64,000 nucleotides of DNA from Paractinoplanes pyxinae. GTDB taxonomy: Bacteria > Actinomycetota > Actinomycetes > Mycobacteriales > Micromonosporaceae. Position 1 is the stretch's first letter. Every line of letters begins with the position of its first letter. A program made the translations under genes and the position numbers. The notes below the pieces were generated by a model. That model searched no databases and was not told the DNA's origin. It saw nothing but the letters and a program-made list of their open reading frames with translations. Of this stretch, positions 7,752 through 15,389 are shown one piece after another. The stretch spans positions 992,001-1,056,000 of the forward strand of contig NZ_JAPNTZ010000001.1 of the NCBI RefSeq assembly GCF_026626335.1, given 5' to 3'.

Positions 7752-8513
7752 ATGGCGCGGTTGGGATTCGCTCGCAGGCTGGCCTCGGCCGACCGTTGCC
7801 TGGTCGGCACCTGGCTCAAGATCCCGGCCCTCGAGCCGATCGAGATCCTGGCCGACGCCGGATTCGACTACATCGTCATCGATCAGGAGCACGCGCCGCT
7901 CACCCTCGAGTTCGCCTACCAGGCGACGGTGGTGGCCCAGGGCGCCGGCCTGTCCGTGCTGGTGCGGGTGCCCGACCGTAGCGGCAGCCACCTGCAGCGG
8001 CTGCTCGACTCCGGCGCCGACGGCATTCTCGTGCCGCGGGTGACGTCGGTCGAGGAGGCGTCGGCCGCCGTCCGGCAGATGCTCTTCTCGCCCGGCGGCG
8101 ACCGCGGCCTGGGCGCCACCTCCCGCGCGGGCCGCTGGGGCGGCCTCTCCCGCGAGGAGTACCTGCGCTTCGGCGACGAAGAGGTCATGCGGGCCGTCCA
8201 GTTGGAGGACCGCGCCGTTCTCGAGCAGGTCGAACAGGTTCTCGACGTGCCCGGCCTCAACGGCGTCTTCCTCGGCCTGGGCGACCTCGGCCTGTCCACC
8301 GGTCTGCCCGGCTCCGATCCCGAGATCCAGAAGCTGGTCGACGGTCTGCTGTCGGCCGCCCGGGCCCGGGGCATCCCGGCCGGCACCGCCGTGCAGACCG
8401 CCGCCCAGGCCCGGCAGGCGGCCGACCGCGGCTACTCGTACGTGATGGTCAGCAACGACACCAGCCTGCTCCGTTCCGCCGCGGCGTCCGCGGTGGCGGA
8501 TTTCCGTGCTTGA
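7752..8513 (+). CDS. HpcH/HpaI family aldolase
   Basis: Encodes 253 residues, the usual size of class II 2-oxo-acid aldolases. GAGGAG precedes the ATG. Family features: 'DYIVIDQEHAPLTLEF' with the catalytic His (H47) after an acidic pair, 'VLVRVPDRS' with the substrate-binding Arg, 'GADGILVPRV', and the metal-binding Glu/Asp pair in 'VQLEDRAVLEQV' and 'GVFLGLGDLGLS'. Such enzymes cleave 4-hydroxy-2-oxo acids to pyruvate or a related oxo acid plus an aldehyde. It is the first gene of an operon with the bicupin (15 bp downstream) and the Baeyer-Villiger monooxygenase. Here it probably performs a late carbon-carbon cleavage; the actual substrate is unknown. Confidence 0.88.
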   Translation: MARLGFARRLASADRCLVGTWLKIPALEPIEILADAGFDYIVIDQEHAPLTLEFAYQATVVAQGAGLSVLVRVPDRSGSHLQRLLDSGADGILVPRVTSVEEASAAVRQMLFSPGGDRGLGATSRAGRWGGLSREEYLRFGDEEVMRAVQLEDRAVLEQVEQVLDVPGLNGVFLGLGDLGLSTGLPGSDPEIQKLVDGLLSAARARGIPAGTAVQTAAQARQAADRGYSYVMVSNDTSLLRSAAASAVADFRA

Positions 8514-8528
8514 GTAAGGAGAACTCCC

Positions 8529-9428
8529 ATGGCGTTCGACAAGAGCGATCTGCGTTCCACCCTGCCGGCCGGCGCAGCCACGGCGCCCACCCCCGAGCGG
8601 TTCTCCGGCTCCGAGCATGTCCAGTTCCGCGACCTGGCTCCGGCCGAGAAGGCCGACGGCGTGTCCACCTGGTACGCCCGGGGCCAGAACTTCGTCGTCG
8701 GCTACACCGAACTCGACGGCACTGTCTCGTTCAGCCGCACCGACCAGCCCGACGAGTATGTGGTGCTGCTGGCCGACGACGAGCTGGGCGCGACCGTCGG
8801 GGACGTCTCGGTCTCCGGCAAGACGATGATCGTCGTGCCGCCCGGCGACAGCATGGTGACCGTGACCGGGCAGGGCCGCGTGGTACGGCTGCTCACCACA
8901 CGGGCGTCCGACATCGCCGACCTGGCCGCCAATGCCGCCTCGTACACGGAAAGGCACGAGAACATCCCGGAGTTCGCACCGTGGCCCGAGCCGGTCGGCG
9001 GCTACCGGATCCGCACCTACGACCTGAACGTCGAACCGCTGAAGAACCCGCCCTTCCGGCTCTACCGGTGCACGACGTTCATGGTGAACTTCATCGACCC
9101 CAAGCAGGGCCCGCGCGACCCGTCGAAGATGTCCCCGCACAAGCACGACGACTTCGAGCAGTGCTCGATCGTGCTGGCCGGGGAGTACATCCACCACATC
9201 CGCTGGCCGTGGACGACGAACAAGGCCAACTGGCGCGAGGACGAGCACCAGCGCGTCGTGGCGCCTTCGGTCACCGTCATCCCGCCGCCGTCGCTGCACA
9301 CCAGCGAGGCGATCAGCGCCGGCACCAACCATCTGATCGACGTGTTCTGCCCGCCGCGCGCCGATTTCTCGGCCATGGAGGGCTGGGTCTTCAACGCGGC
9401 CGACTACCCCGCGCCGCAGGCGGACTGA
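8529..9428 (+). CDS. Bicupin-like protein of unknown function
   Basis: Encodes 299 residues with AAGGAG before the ATG. Two beta-rich halves look like cupin folds. The N-terminal half (about 40-125) lacks a clear metal site. The C-terminal half (about 170-285) has 'SPHKHDDFEQCSIVLAGEY', which fits the cupin H-x-H-x(n)-E metal motif, and a later His in 'PPSLHTSEA'. Bicupins include dioxygenases and isomerases, so a metal-dependent role in ring opening or isomerisation is possible. It is located between the aldolase and the monooxygenase in one operon. I do not recognise a named family, and the function is unassigned. Confidence 0.7.
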   Translation: MAFDKSDLRSTLPAGAATAPTPERFSGSEHVQFRDLAPAEKADGVSTWYARGQNFVVGYTELDGTVSFSRTDQPDEYVVLLADDELGATVGDVSVSGKTMIVVPPGDSMVTVTGQGRVVRLLTTRASDIADLAANAASYTERHENIPEFAPWPEPVGGYRIRTYDLNVEPLKNPPFRLYRCTTFMVNFIDPKQGPRDPSKMSPHKHDDFEQCSIVLAGEYIHHIRWPWTTNKANWREDEHQRVVAPSVTVIPPPSLHTSEAISAGTNHLIDVFCPPRADFSAMEGWVFNAADYPAPQAD

Positions 9429-9429
9429 C

Positions 9430-10884
9430 ATGCGCGTAGCGATCATCGGCGCCGGCCTGGGCGGCATTGCCGCCGCGGTCAAACTGAAGAAGAGCACCTC
9501 GGCCGAGTTCGTCATCTTCGAGCAGTCGGCCGGCGTCGGCGGCACCTGGTACGACAATCGGTACCCCGGCTGCGAGGTCGACGTGCACTCGCATGCCTAC
9601 TCGTTCTCGTTCCTCAAGTACGACTGGAAGCGCACCCACGCGACCCAGCCCGAGCTTCTCGCGTACGCCGGACACGTGGTCGAGCGCTTCGGCCTGACCC
9701 CGCACCTGCGGCTCAACACGAAGGTCACCGGTTTGGTGTGGGAAGAGTCGACATCGACCTACACGCTGTCCACCGCGGACGGCGACAGCCAGGAGTTCGA
9801 CGTCGTCATCTCGGCACTGGGCCTGCTCAGTGTGCCTCGTTATCCGGAATGGCCCGGGCTCGAGACGTTCGAAGGTCCGTGCTTCCACACGTCGCGGTGG
9901 GAGGAGCACGACCTCAACGGCAAATCGGTGGCCGTGGTCGGCACCGGCTCGACCGCCGTGCAGATCATCCCGTCGATCGCTCCGCACGCCGGTCAGGTGC
10001 ACGTCTTCCAGCGCGAGCCGGGTTGGATCGAGCCGAAGAACGAGCGCGAGTACACGGCCCGCGAGCGGTGGATGTTCCGCCACGTGCCGCTGCTGCAGCG
10101 GCTGCACCGGGCTCGGATCTTCCACCAGGGCAACCAGCGGTTCAAGGGGTACGACGTCGGATCCCGCCGCCAGCGCCGGATGCGCGACGTCTGCGAGCGC
10201 TTCATCGCCGGCAGCATCGCCGATCCGCGGACGCGGGCCGCGGTCACGCCCGCCTACCCGTGGGGATGCAAGCGGCCGGTGCTGTCGTCGACGTTCTATC
10301 CCGCGCTCAACCGCGAAAACGTCGAACTTGTGCCGCACGCGGTCACGCGGGTGACGCCGACCGGCGTGGTCGACGCGACCGGCGTCACCCGCGACATCGA
10401 CGTCCTGATCCTGAGCACCGGCTTTCAGCCCACCAAGTTCCTGGCCGGCCTGGACGTCAAGGGCCGCGACGGCCGCGGCCTCCACGACGTCTGGCGCGAG
10501 CGAGCCAGCGCCTTCCTCGGCATCACGGTGCCCGGTTTCCCGAACTTCTTCATCCTGTACGGGCCCAACACCAACGGTGGCGTGTCGGTGATCGCGCAGC
10601 TGGAGCGCCAGGCCGAGGTGATGGTGGCCGCCGTGCGCCGGATGGAACGCGCCCGGCACGGCAGCGTCGACACGTCGGCCGCCGCGACGCGCCGGTTCAT
10701 CGGCTGGGTCGACCGCCGCCTGGCCACCAGCGCCTCCGCGATGAACTCGGGCTGCCACAACTACTACCACGACCCGTCGGGCCACAACGTGACCCAGTGG
10801 CCGGCCGGTCACCTCGCCTATGCCCTGGCCACCCGGCTGCTGGCGCGATTCGGACTGCGTACGGGAAATCCGCTCAGCCGTTGA
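9430..10884 (+). CDS. Baeyer-Villiger-type flavin monooxygenase
   Basis: Encodes 484 residues and starts one base after the bicupin stop. FAD motif GAGLGG (7-12), then the type I BVMO fingerprint FxGxxxHTxxW as FEGPCFHTSRW (147-157), followed by HDL, and a second Rossmann motif GTGSTA (171-176) for NADPH. 'WGCKRPVLSSTFYPALNRENV' corresponds to the region carrying the active-site Arg in this family. BVMOs insert oxygen next to a ketone to give esters or lactones. At 484 residues it is a little short compared with cyclohexanone-type enzymes (about 540) but normal for the wider group. It is the last gene of the aldolase operon, and its product would be a substrate for the lactonase-like gene at 12059. 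Confidence 0.9.
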   Translation: MRVAIIGAGLGGIAAAVKLKKSTSAEFVIFEQSAGVGGTWYDNRYPGCEVDVHSHAYSFSFLKYDWKRTHATQPELLAYAGHVVERFGLTPHLRLNTKVTGLVWEESTSTYTLSTADGDSQEFDVVISALGLLSVPRYPEWPGLETFEGPCFHTSRWEEHDLNGKSVAVVGTGSTAVQIIPSIAPHAGQVHVFQREPGWIEPKNEREYTARERWMFRHVPLLQRLHRARIFHQGNQRFKGYDVGSRRQRRMRDVCERFIAGSIADPRTRAAVTPAYPWGCKRPVLSSTFYPALNRENVELVPHAVTRVTPTGVVDATGVTRDIDVLILSTGFQPTKFLAGLDVKGRDGRGLHDVWRERASAFLGITVPGFPNFFILYGPNTNGGVSVIAQLERQAEVMVAAVRRMERARHGSVDTSAAATRRFIGWVDRRLATSASAMNSGCHNYYHDPSGHNVTQWPAGHLAYALATRLLARFGLRTGNPLSR

Positions 10885-11485
10885 CGGTGAGGCTGCTCTT
10901 CGCCAGGTCGTAGGCGGGGAGCATGTCCTCGTACTCACTGCTGTCGAAGCTGTCCAGGGAGACGGCGACCAGTCCCTGGCCGGTGTCGACCACGAACGCC
11001 CGCTCGGGCTCGATCTCGTCGTCGAGCTGGCTCTTCTGCTCGTAGACGACCTCGAGGCCGGGCCGGCCGCCGATCTGCGCCTCGGTGAAGACCGGCTTCA
11101 GCGCCCGCTTGCCGATGAAAGCGGTCAGGTTCTCGCGAGCGTCACCGCCCTTGCCGGTCCACACCCGCAGGAAACCGATCAGGCCGGCCGGTTTGGCGTC
11201 GATCTCGCAGACCATCGTCATCGGGCCGCGCTTGGCGAAGGCCTCGAACACTTCGTCGCCCTCGTCCTGCTCGACGGCCTTGGCCTTCCAGTCCTCGGCG
11301 ACGCCGAACGTCACCGGCAGCGCGCACGGGCTCGAGGCGCCACCGACCTTCGCCGATTCCGGGACGGCGGGAGCCGCCGGGGAGGCCGCGGTCGGAGCGG
11401 CAGTGTCTTCACCCTGGCAGGCGCCGAGGAAGAGGACGGCGGTGGCGAGGGCGGCGACGTGGGCGGCACGGGCTGGAGGTCTCAC
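10874..11485 (-). CDS. Secreted lipoprotein of unknown function
   Basis: Encodes 203 residues with a signal peptide ending in lipobox LGAC (about residue 20-23), then an Ala/Pro/Thr-rich linker and a globular domain with two cysteines ('SSPCALPVTFGV' and 'MTMVCEIDAKP') that could form a disulfide. The end 'VAVSLDSFDSSEYEDMLPAYDLAKSSL' resembles small actinobacterial DUF-type lipoproteins whose function is unknown. It converges on the monooxygenase gene with an 11-bp 3' overlap. It looks unrelated to the catabolic genes. Confidence 0.75.
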   Translation of the reverse strand: MRPPARAAHVAALATAVLFLGACQGEDTAAPTAASPAAPAVPESAKVGGASSPCALPVTFGVAEDWKAKAVEQDEGDEVFEAFAKRGPMTMVCEIDAKPAGLIGFLRVWTGKGGDARENLTAFIGKRALKPVFTEAQIGGRPGLEVVYEQKSQLDDEIEPERAFVVDTGQGLVAVSLDSFDSSEYEDMLPAYDLAKSSLTVNG

Positions 11486-11577
11486 GAGGTCGAGAGTGTA
11501 CGGCCTGCCGTGGGCACCGTGTGCCCCGTACGAACGGGGTTGATCTTGCCGTTCTGTTTTGATTACTGTCTCCGCCC

Positions 11578-12069
11578 GTGATCCGAATGCGAGTTGTTCC
11601 CGCCGTCCTCATCGGCGTTTCCCTCATGGCCGCCCTGACCGCTTGTGGCGGCGACGAGACCACGGCCGCGTCCGCGCCCGCGGCGACCACCGCGGCTGCT
11701 CCGGCCCCGACGACCGCCGCGGCCGACCCCGCGGCGTCCGCCGCTGACGACAAGAAGCTCTGCGCGGAGGCGGAGAAAGCCGGCAAGGAGATGAAGGCCG
11801 AACTCATCAAGACCCTGCAGGCTGCGGAGGGCGAACCGGACGCCGCCGCCATGGGCAAGGTGCTCGTCGGGCTGGCCGACGACCTGAACCAGGCCGCCGC
11901 GTCCAGCGACAGCAAGGTCGGGCAGGCACTCAAGGCCTTCGCCGCCGCGTCCGACGAGGCCGGCAAGGCGGCCAACCCGGAGACCGCGGCCGACAACCCG
12001 GCCTACGAGCAGGCCGGCAAGGACGTCCGGGCGGCGTGCAAGGAAGTCGGCGTGGCCGTCAACTACTGA
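11578..12069 (+). CDS. Small alanine-rich lipoprotein
   Basis: Encodes 163 residues if the GTG at 11578 is used, or 160 from the ATG at 11587 (MRVVPA). A signal peptide with lipobox LTAC is followed by an Ala/Thr/Pro linker and a helical domain with two cysteines (KKLCAEAEKAG and RAACKEVG). Function unknown. It lies 92 bp from the divergent lipoprotein gene and overlaps the 3' end of the hydrolase gene at 12059 by 11 bp. Confidence 0.7.
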   Translation: MIRMRVVPAVLIGVSLMAALTACGGDETTAASAPAATTAAAPAPTTAAADPAASAADDKKLCAEAEKAGKEMKAELIKTLQAAEGEPDAAAMGKVLVGLADDLNQAAASSDSKVGQALKAFAAASDEAGKAANPETAADNPAYEQAGKDVRAACKEVGVAVNY

Positions 12070-12877
12070 TCGTCGCCACGTGCAGGCCGTCGTCGGAAAC
12101 CGTTGAAGGGAAACGGTCCCAGACGGCGGCCTCGTGGAAGGGCAGGACGCGGCGGGTGTCGTGGCCGACGCTCGCCAGCATCTCGTCGGCGAACGTGAGC
12201 CAGGTGGCGGCGCTGCCGGTCGTCATAGCGATCGGAGCGTAGACGCCGTCGCCGCTCAGGCCCTCCAGATTCTCGTAGCTGTAGACGTTGTCGCCGGCGA
12301 AGACCCACGTGCCCGTACGGTCGTCGGTGACCGCGACGACCTGGGAGCCGGCGGTGTGCGTGTCGTGGGCCGGGCGGAGTTCGACGCCGGGCGCCACCTC
12401 GGCGAAGCCGTCGACCAGGGTCGCGGCGCGGCGGGCCAGGTGCTCGGGCAGGTCGGCCTGGCACGAGCGGGTCAGGAACTCGAAGCGGCCGGGCCGTTTC
12501 GCGGCGGCCACATACGACTCGATCTCGCGGCGCTGGATGTAGACGTGCGCGCCGGGAAACGCATCGACACAGCCGGCGTGGTCGAAGTGGTTGTGGGTCA
12601 ACAGGATGGTGTCGACCTGGCCGGGCGTGACGCCGGCCCGGGCGAGCACGTCGACCGGGTGGGCCCACCGGGTCTCGCCGTACTTGTCAGTGAGCCGCTC
12701 GTAGGTGACCTCGTCGGCGAAGCCGGTGTCGACCAGAATGCACCTGTCCGGCGATCGGAGGAGTCCGAAGCAGTACGGCATGCGGCGGTGGCCCTCGTTG
12801 GGCTGGGCCGCGAAGAGGTTGCTGGCCGGGAACCGGTCGACGTAGCCGTACTCGAGGATCTGGATCGACCAGTTCAT
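12059..12877 (-). CDS. Metallo-beta-lactamase-fold hydrolase (lactonase-like)
   Basis: Encodes 272 residues. The zinc motif HxHxDH is present as THNHFDHAG (H95, H97, D99, H100), followed by 'PAHDTHTAGSQ', 'FAGDNVYSYENL' and a terminal 'LPFHEAAVW', giving the further ligands expected of the binuclear site. The arrangement and size match AHL-lactonase-like members of the superfamily (AttM/AiiB type, about 250-280 residues). It overlaps the stop of the upstream CMD gene in an ATGA arrangement, third in the operon amidohydrolase-CMD-MBL. In context I infer hydrolysis of a pathway lactone or ester, not quorum quenching, though the latter cannot be excluded. Confidence 0.85.
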   Translation of the reverse strand: MNWSIQILEYGYVDRFPASNLFAAQPNEGHRRMPYCFGLLRSPDRCILVDTGFADEVTYERLTDKYGETRWAHPVDVLARAGVTPGQVDTILLTHNHFDHAGCVDAFPGAHVYIQRREIESYVAAAKRPGRFEFLTRSCQADLPEHLARRAATLVDGFAEVAPGVELRPAHDTHTAGSQVVAVTDDRTGTWVFAGDNVYSYENLEGLSGDGVYAPIAMTTGSAATWLTFADEMLASVGHDTRRVLPFHEAAVWDRFPSTVSDDGLHVATISS

Positions 12878-13500
12878 GCCGGCGGCCGGGCTTCGCTGGC
12901 CGATGGCTGTGCGCTTTGCTCAGGCCGCCGTGTGGCCGGAGCGGGCGGCTGCACGTCGAAGACTGCCAGCTGCCAGGCCACCATGTTGTAGTAGCCGACG
13001 ATCGTGGTCAGTTCGAGCAGGCCTTGCTCGCCGAGCGCCTTCGTGGCGGCGCGGAACTCGTCGTCGTCGACCGTGCCGGCGTTGAGGATGCGCACGGTGG
13101 TTCGGTGGACGACCGACTCGATGTCCGACAGTCCGACCGGCTCCTCGCCGTTGGCCAGTGCGGACAGGTCGGCCTCGCTGAGTCCGGCCGCGGCGCCGGC
13201 GCGCTCATGGGCGTACAGCTCGAAGGCACTTTTGTGGTGATGGCCGACGAGCAGAATCGCGATCTCGCGAGCGCGGGCCGGAATCTGCGAGCCGTAGCGG
13301 ACGGCGCTGCCGATCTGCTGCAGCGGGCGGCCGAAGGCCGGATTGATGATCCAGACCGCGGGCGGGCCGATCAGGCGGCCGTCCGGAGCGACGAGGGTGA
13401 ACGGGCTGTCCGGCGCCACGCGCTTGCCGGAGGTGTAGATGTCGTACAGGGCTCGCTGCTCGTCGGTCATGGTCGCGGGGTCGGTGTCGGCGATTCTCAA
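12874..13500 (-). CDS. Carboxymuconolactone decarboxylase-like protein (long form)
   Basis: Encodes 208 residues from a TTG at 13500 that overlaps the amidohydrolase stop (TTGA). This start gives 'MRIADTDPATMTDEQRALYDIY', a typical N-terminus for this family (shown to residue 20: MRIADTDPATMTDEQRALYD). An ATG at 13470 would remove it. The core 'PARAREIAILLVGHHHKSAFELYAHERAGAAAG' region carries the conserved Glu and His near the AhpD-like site, but the AhpD CxxC is absent. The C-terminal 25 residues are Pro/Ala-rich and likely disordered. It is distinct from the short CMD-like protein at 6467. Middle gene of the operon with amidohydrolase and MBL-fold hydrolase. Confidence 0.8.
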   Translation of the reverse strand: MRIADTDPATMTDEQRALYDIYTSGKRVAPDSPFTLVAPDGRLIGPPAVWIINPAFGRPLQQIGSAVRYGSQIPARAREIAILLVGHHHKSAFELYAHERAGAAAGLSEADLSALANGEEPVGLSDIESVVHRTTVRILNAGTVDDDEFRAATKALGEQGLLELTTIVGYYNMVAWQLAVFDVQPPAPATRRPEQSAQPSASEARPPA

Positions 13501-14429
13501 GCGGGCACTCCCAGGAAAGTACGCGGGTTGGTGGACACCATGGTGGCTATCTGCTCGTCGCTCCAGCCCAGATAGGCGAGCTGCTCGAGGAACATGCGGA
13601 GGCATTCCGGCTCGGGCGGCACCCAGCGCGAGAAGACGTCGGTGGTGAGGATCGCCCGCTCCGGGCCGACCGCGGTCAGCGCCTCGCTCACATCGCGGAT
13701 GGTCAGATGCGCGTCCGGATGCACCAGCGGGGCGTTGCAGAACTCGAGGTAGGCGCCCATGTCGACGAACTCGTGCAACACCGTCGGATCGGTGGTGTAG
13801 TGCAAGGGATGGGTGATGAGCAGATGCTGTCCGATTCCGGCGCAGTACGCGGCGACTGCCCGGCTCTCGTCGATCGAGGCGTGCCCGGTGGCCAGGGCCA
13901 GACCCAGCCCGCGGCAGGCGTCGATGACCGCCCGCGCCCGCCCGGAGAGCGTGCCGTTCTCGAGGAGCGTTATGGCGTTGCGAGTGGCGTATCGCTCGAA
14001 GGACGGCGCTGTCCGGCTCAGCAGCGTGGAGATGTAGCCGCCGCGGCCCACGTCGGCCGCCGAACCCCATGTCGGCAGGAAGACCACGCGCGCCCCGTGG
14101 GCGGCCGCGAGTTCGACGACGGCCGGCTCGAGCCCGCCGGCCGGGGGATTGAGGGTGATGCTGCCGTGAATCTGGAAGCCGGTGCCGGCCATCGCATCCT
14201 GAACGGCCCGGGCCCGGTCGGTGGTGGTCCACAGATGTGACTTGAGCACCCAGCCCGCCATGCCGTAGGCGTGCGCCAGCCGGGCCACCTCGAAGTCGCT
14301 GCCGCGGTTGGGCAGACCGGGGGAGATGTCGGGCCGGCCGTGCACATGAACGTCGATCGCTCCGCGCAGCAGCCGGTCGAACCCCTCCGGCTGGGCCGAG
14401 GCGAGCGACACCTCGTCATGGTCAGGCAT
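13497..14429 (-). CDS. Amidohydrolase-like protein (DUF6282-type)
   Basis: Encodes 310 residues. Metal-dependent hydrolase features: 'GAIDVHVHGRPD' (H28, H30), 'TWGSAADVG', 'LATGHASIDE', 'LLITHPLHY' and a late Asp in 'AILTTDVFSRW', consistent with a TIM-barrel amidohydrolase that binds one or two metals. It resembles the phosphotriesterase/PHP-like group named DUF6282. The reaction is unknown. It is the first gene of a three-gene operon (CMD-like, MBL-fold follow with 4-base overlaps). Two direct copies of GTATGAC lie 10-24 bp upstream of the start and probably control the operon. Confidence 0.8.
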   Translation of the reverse strand: MPDHDEVSLASAQPEGFDRLLRGAIDVHVHGRPDISPGLPNRGSDFEVARLAHAYGMAGWVLKSHLWTTTDRARAVQDAMAGTGFQIHGSITLNPPAGGLEPAVVELAAAHGARVVFLPTWGSAADVGRGGYISTLLSRTAPSFERYATRNAITLLENGTLSGRARAVIDACRGLGLALATGHASIDESRAVAAYCAGIGQHLLITHPLHYTTDPTVLHEFVDMGAYLEFCNAPLVHPDAHLTIRDVSEALTAVGPERAILTTDVFSRWVPPEPECLRMFLEQLAYLGWSDEQIATMVSTNPRTFLGVPA

Positions 14430-14436
14430 GGCAGAA

Positions 14437-14453
14437 TTGTATGACCGTATGAC
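14437..14453. promoter_or_regulatory. GntR-type operator-like element upstream of the amidohydrolase operon (copy 4)
   Basis: On the reverse strand it reads GTCATACGGTCATACAA: two direct copies of the GTCATAC half-site (14447-14453 and 14439-14445), 8 bp apart. The second copy extends into GTCATACAAT, as in copies 1 and 2. It is only 8 bp upstream of the ATG at 14429, so a bound regulator would block transcription or a near-leaderless start. Confidence 0.55.
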
Positions 14454-14473
14454 AGTACGCTCAAGCCTGCGTC

Positions 14474-14536
14474 TTGAGCCGCGGTTCGATCGTCAACACG
14501 ATCAGCGTCGGCGGCCTGCGCGGCAGCTCCGGCGTG
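14474..14536 (+). pseudogene. Short remnant of an SDR gene
   Basis: Frame from 14474 reads 'SRGSIVNTISVGGLRGSSGV', which looks like the SDR catalytic-Ser segment (compare NVVITGSIGSLRGSADL in the intact SDR at 3833). After that the similarity stops: no YxxxK follows in this frame and no N-terminal Rossmann part precedes. It lies in the 130-bp gap between the amidohydrolase and second GntR genes. I read it as a decayed fragment. The similarity is short, so confidence is limited. Confidence 0.4.
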
Positions 14537-14591
14537 GGCCGTGACGACGAACTGCGACTGCGGAGTATTTCGCGTCCTCCGGCGGAGAGCG

Positions 14592-15302
14592 TTAGTCCCA
14601 GACGACGACGTTGCGGCGGACCGGGGTCGAGCCGTCGTTCGAGGCGAAAAGCTCGGGGTTGCTTTCGCGGATGCGTTCGACGTCGTCGAATACCGCGCGC
14701 AGGTGGACCCGCATGGCCGCGTGGGCCTCGGTTATGTCACCGGTGCGGACGGCGTCGAAGATGGCTCGGTGCTGGGCGGCGTTGACCGTCGGCGGGGTGG
14801 CGTCGTGCAGGCCGAGGCGGCGGGCTCGGTCGAGGTGACCCTTGGCGTTGCTGACCGTCGTCCAGGCGGCGCCGTGTCCGCTCAGTCTCAGCAGGCCTAG
14901 GTGGAACTCCTCGTCGAGGGCGAAGAAGTCCTCCAGGGCTATGCCGGGCTGATCCTGCCGGCTCAGGTTGTCGTCGAGGTCGGCCAGCAGCTGCGGGTCG
15001 ATGGTTTCCGGCAGGTCGTCGAGGGCGGCCAGCTCGACGGCCTCGCGGATGAACTGGGCGTCGGCCACGCGGACGGGGTCGACCCGGGAGACGAACGAGC
15101 CGATCTTGGGGAACACCTGCACCAGGCCTTCCTCGGCCAGGAGGATCAGGCTTTCGCGTACGGGGGTGCGGGAGACGCCGAGGGCCGCCGCGAGTTCGTT
15201 CTCGCTGAGTGAGGCGCCCGGCGGCAGCTCCATCGTCAGCACTTTGCGCCGCAGCGTCGCATAGACGGTTTGCCGGTTTGTGCCTGCCACGGGAGTCAGC
15301 AT
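14592..15302 (-). CDS. GntR family regulator, FCD subfamily (sugar-acid operon)
   Basis: Encodes 236 residues from an ATG at 15302 preceded by AGGGG. Winged helix in residues about 10-75 ('ENELAAALGVSRTPVRESLILLAEEGLV'), then an FCD domain with 'FFALDEEFHLGLLRLSGH' and 'AAQHRAIFDAV' providing the His/Asp ligand site. It is divergent from manD; the 87-bp gap holds the palindrome CTTGTATACAAG within a longer inverted repeat. Regulators in this position (UxuR/ExuR-like FCD proteins) respond to hexuronate or hexonate intermediates. It is likely the specific repressor of the manD operon and of itself. Confidence 0.9.
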   Translation of the reverse strand: MLTPVAGTNRQTVYATLRRKVLTMELPPGASLSENELAAALGVSRTPVRESLILLAEEGLVQVFPKIGSFVSRVDPVRVADAQFIREAVELAALDDLPETIDPQLLADLDDNLSRQDQPGIALEDFFALDEEFHLGLLRLSGHGAAWTTVSNAKGHLDRARRLGLHDATPPTVNAAQHRAIFDAVRTGDITEAHAAMRVHLRAVFDDVERIRESNPELFASNDGSTPVRRNVVVWD

Positions 15303-15321
15303 AGAGCGCCCCTTGACTTTC

Positions 15322-15356
15322 TGTGCGACAGCATCTTGTATACAAGCAGTCGCACA
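15322..15356. promoter_or_regulatory. Nested inverted repeats between GntR and manD
   Basis: A perfect 12-bp palindrome CTTGTATACAAG (15335-15346) is enclosed by a second inverted repeat, TGTGCGAC (15322-15329) facing GTCGCACA (15349-15356). The palindrome ends 43 bp upstream of the manD ATG. The core TTGTATACAA fits a GntR/FCD operator and is related to, but distinct from, the GTCATACAATC element of the neighbouring cluster. Confidence 0.65.
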
Positions 15357-15389
15357 CAAGAAATCAGGGCGTAACGAGGGAGTGATCCG

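Noticed and set aside
12874..14232. A 452-codon reverse frame as a single long CMD protein
   Set aside because: Its N-terminal part is shadow sequence over the amidohydrolase gene. The family N-terminus begins at the TTG at 13500.
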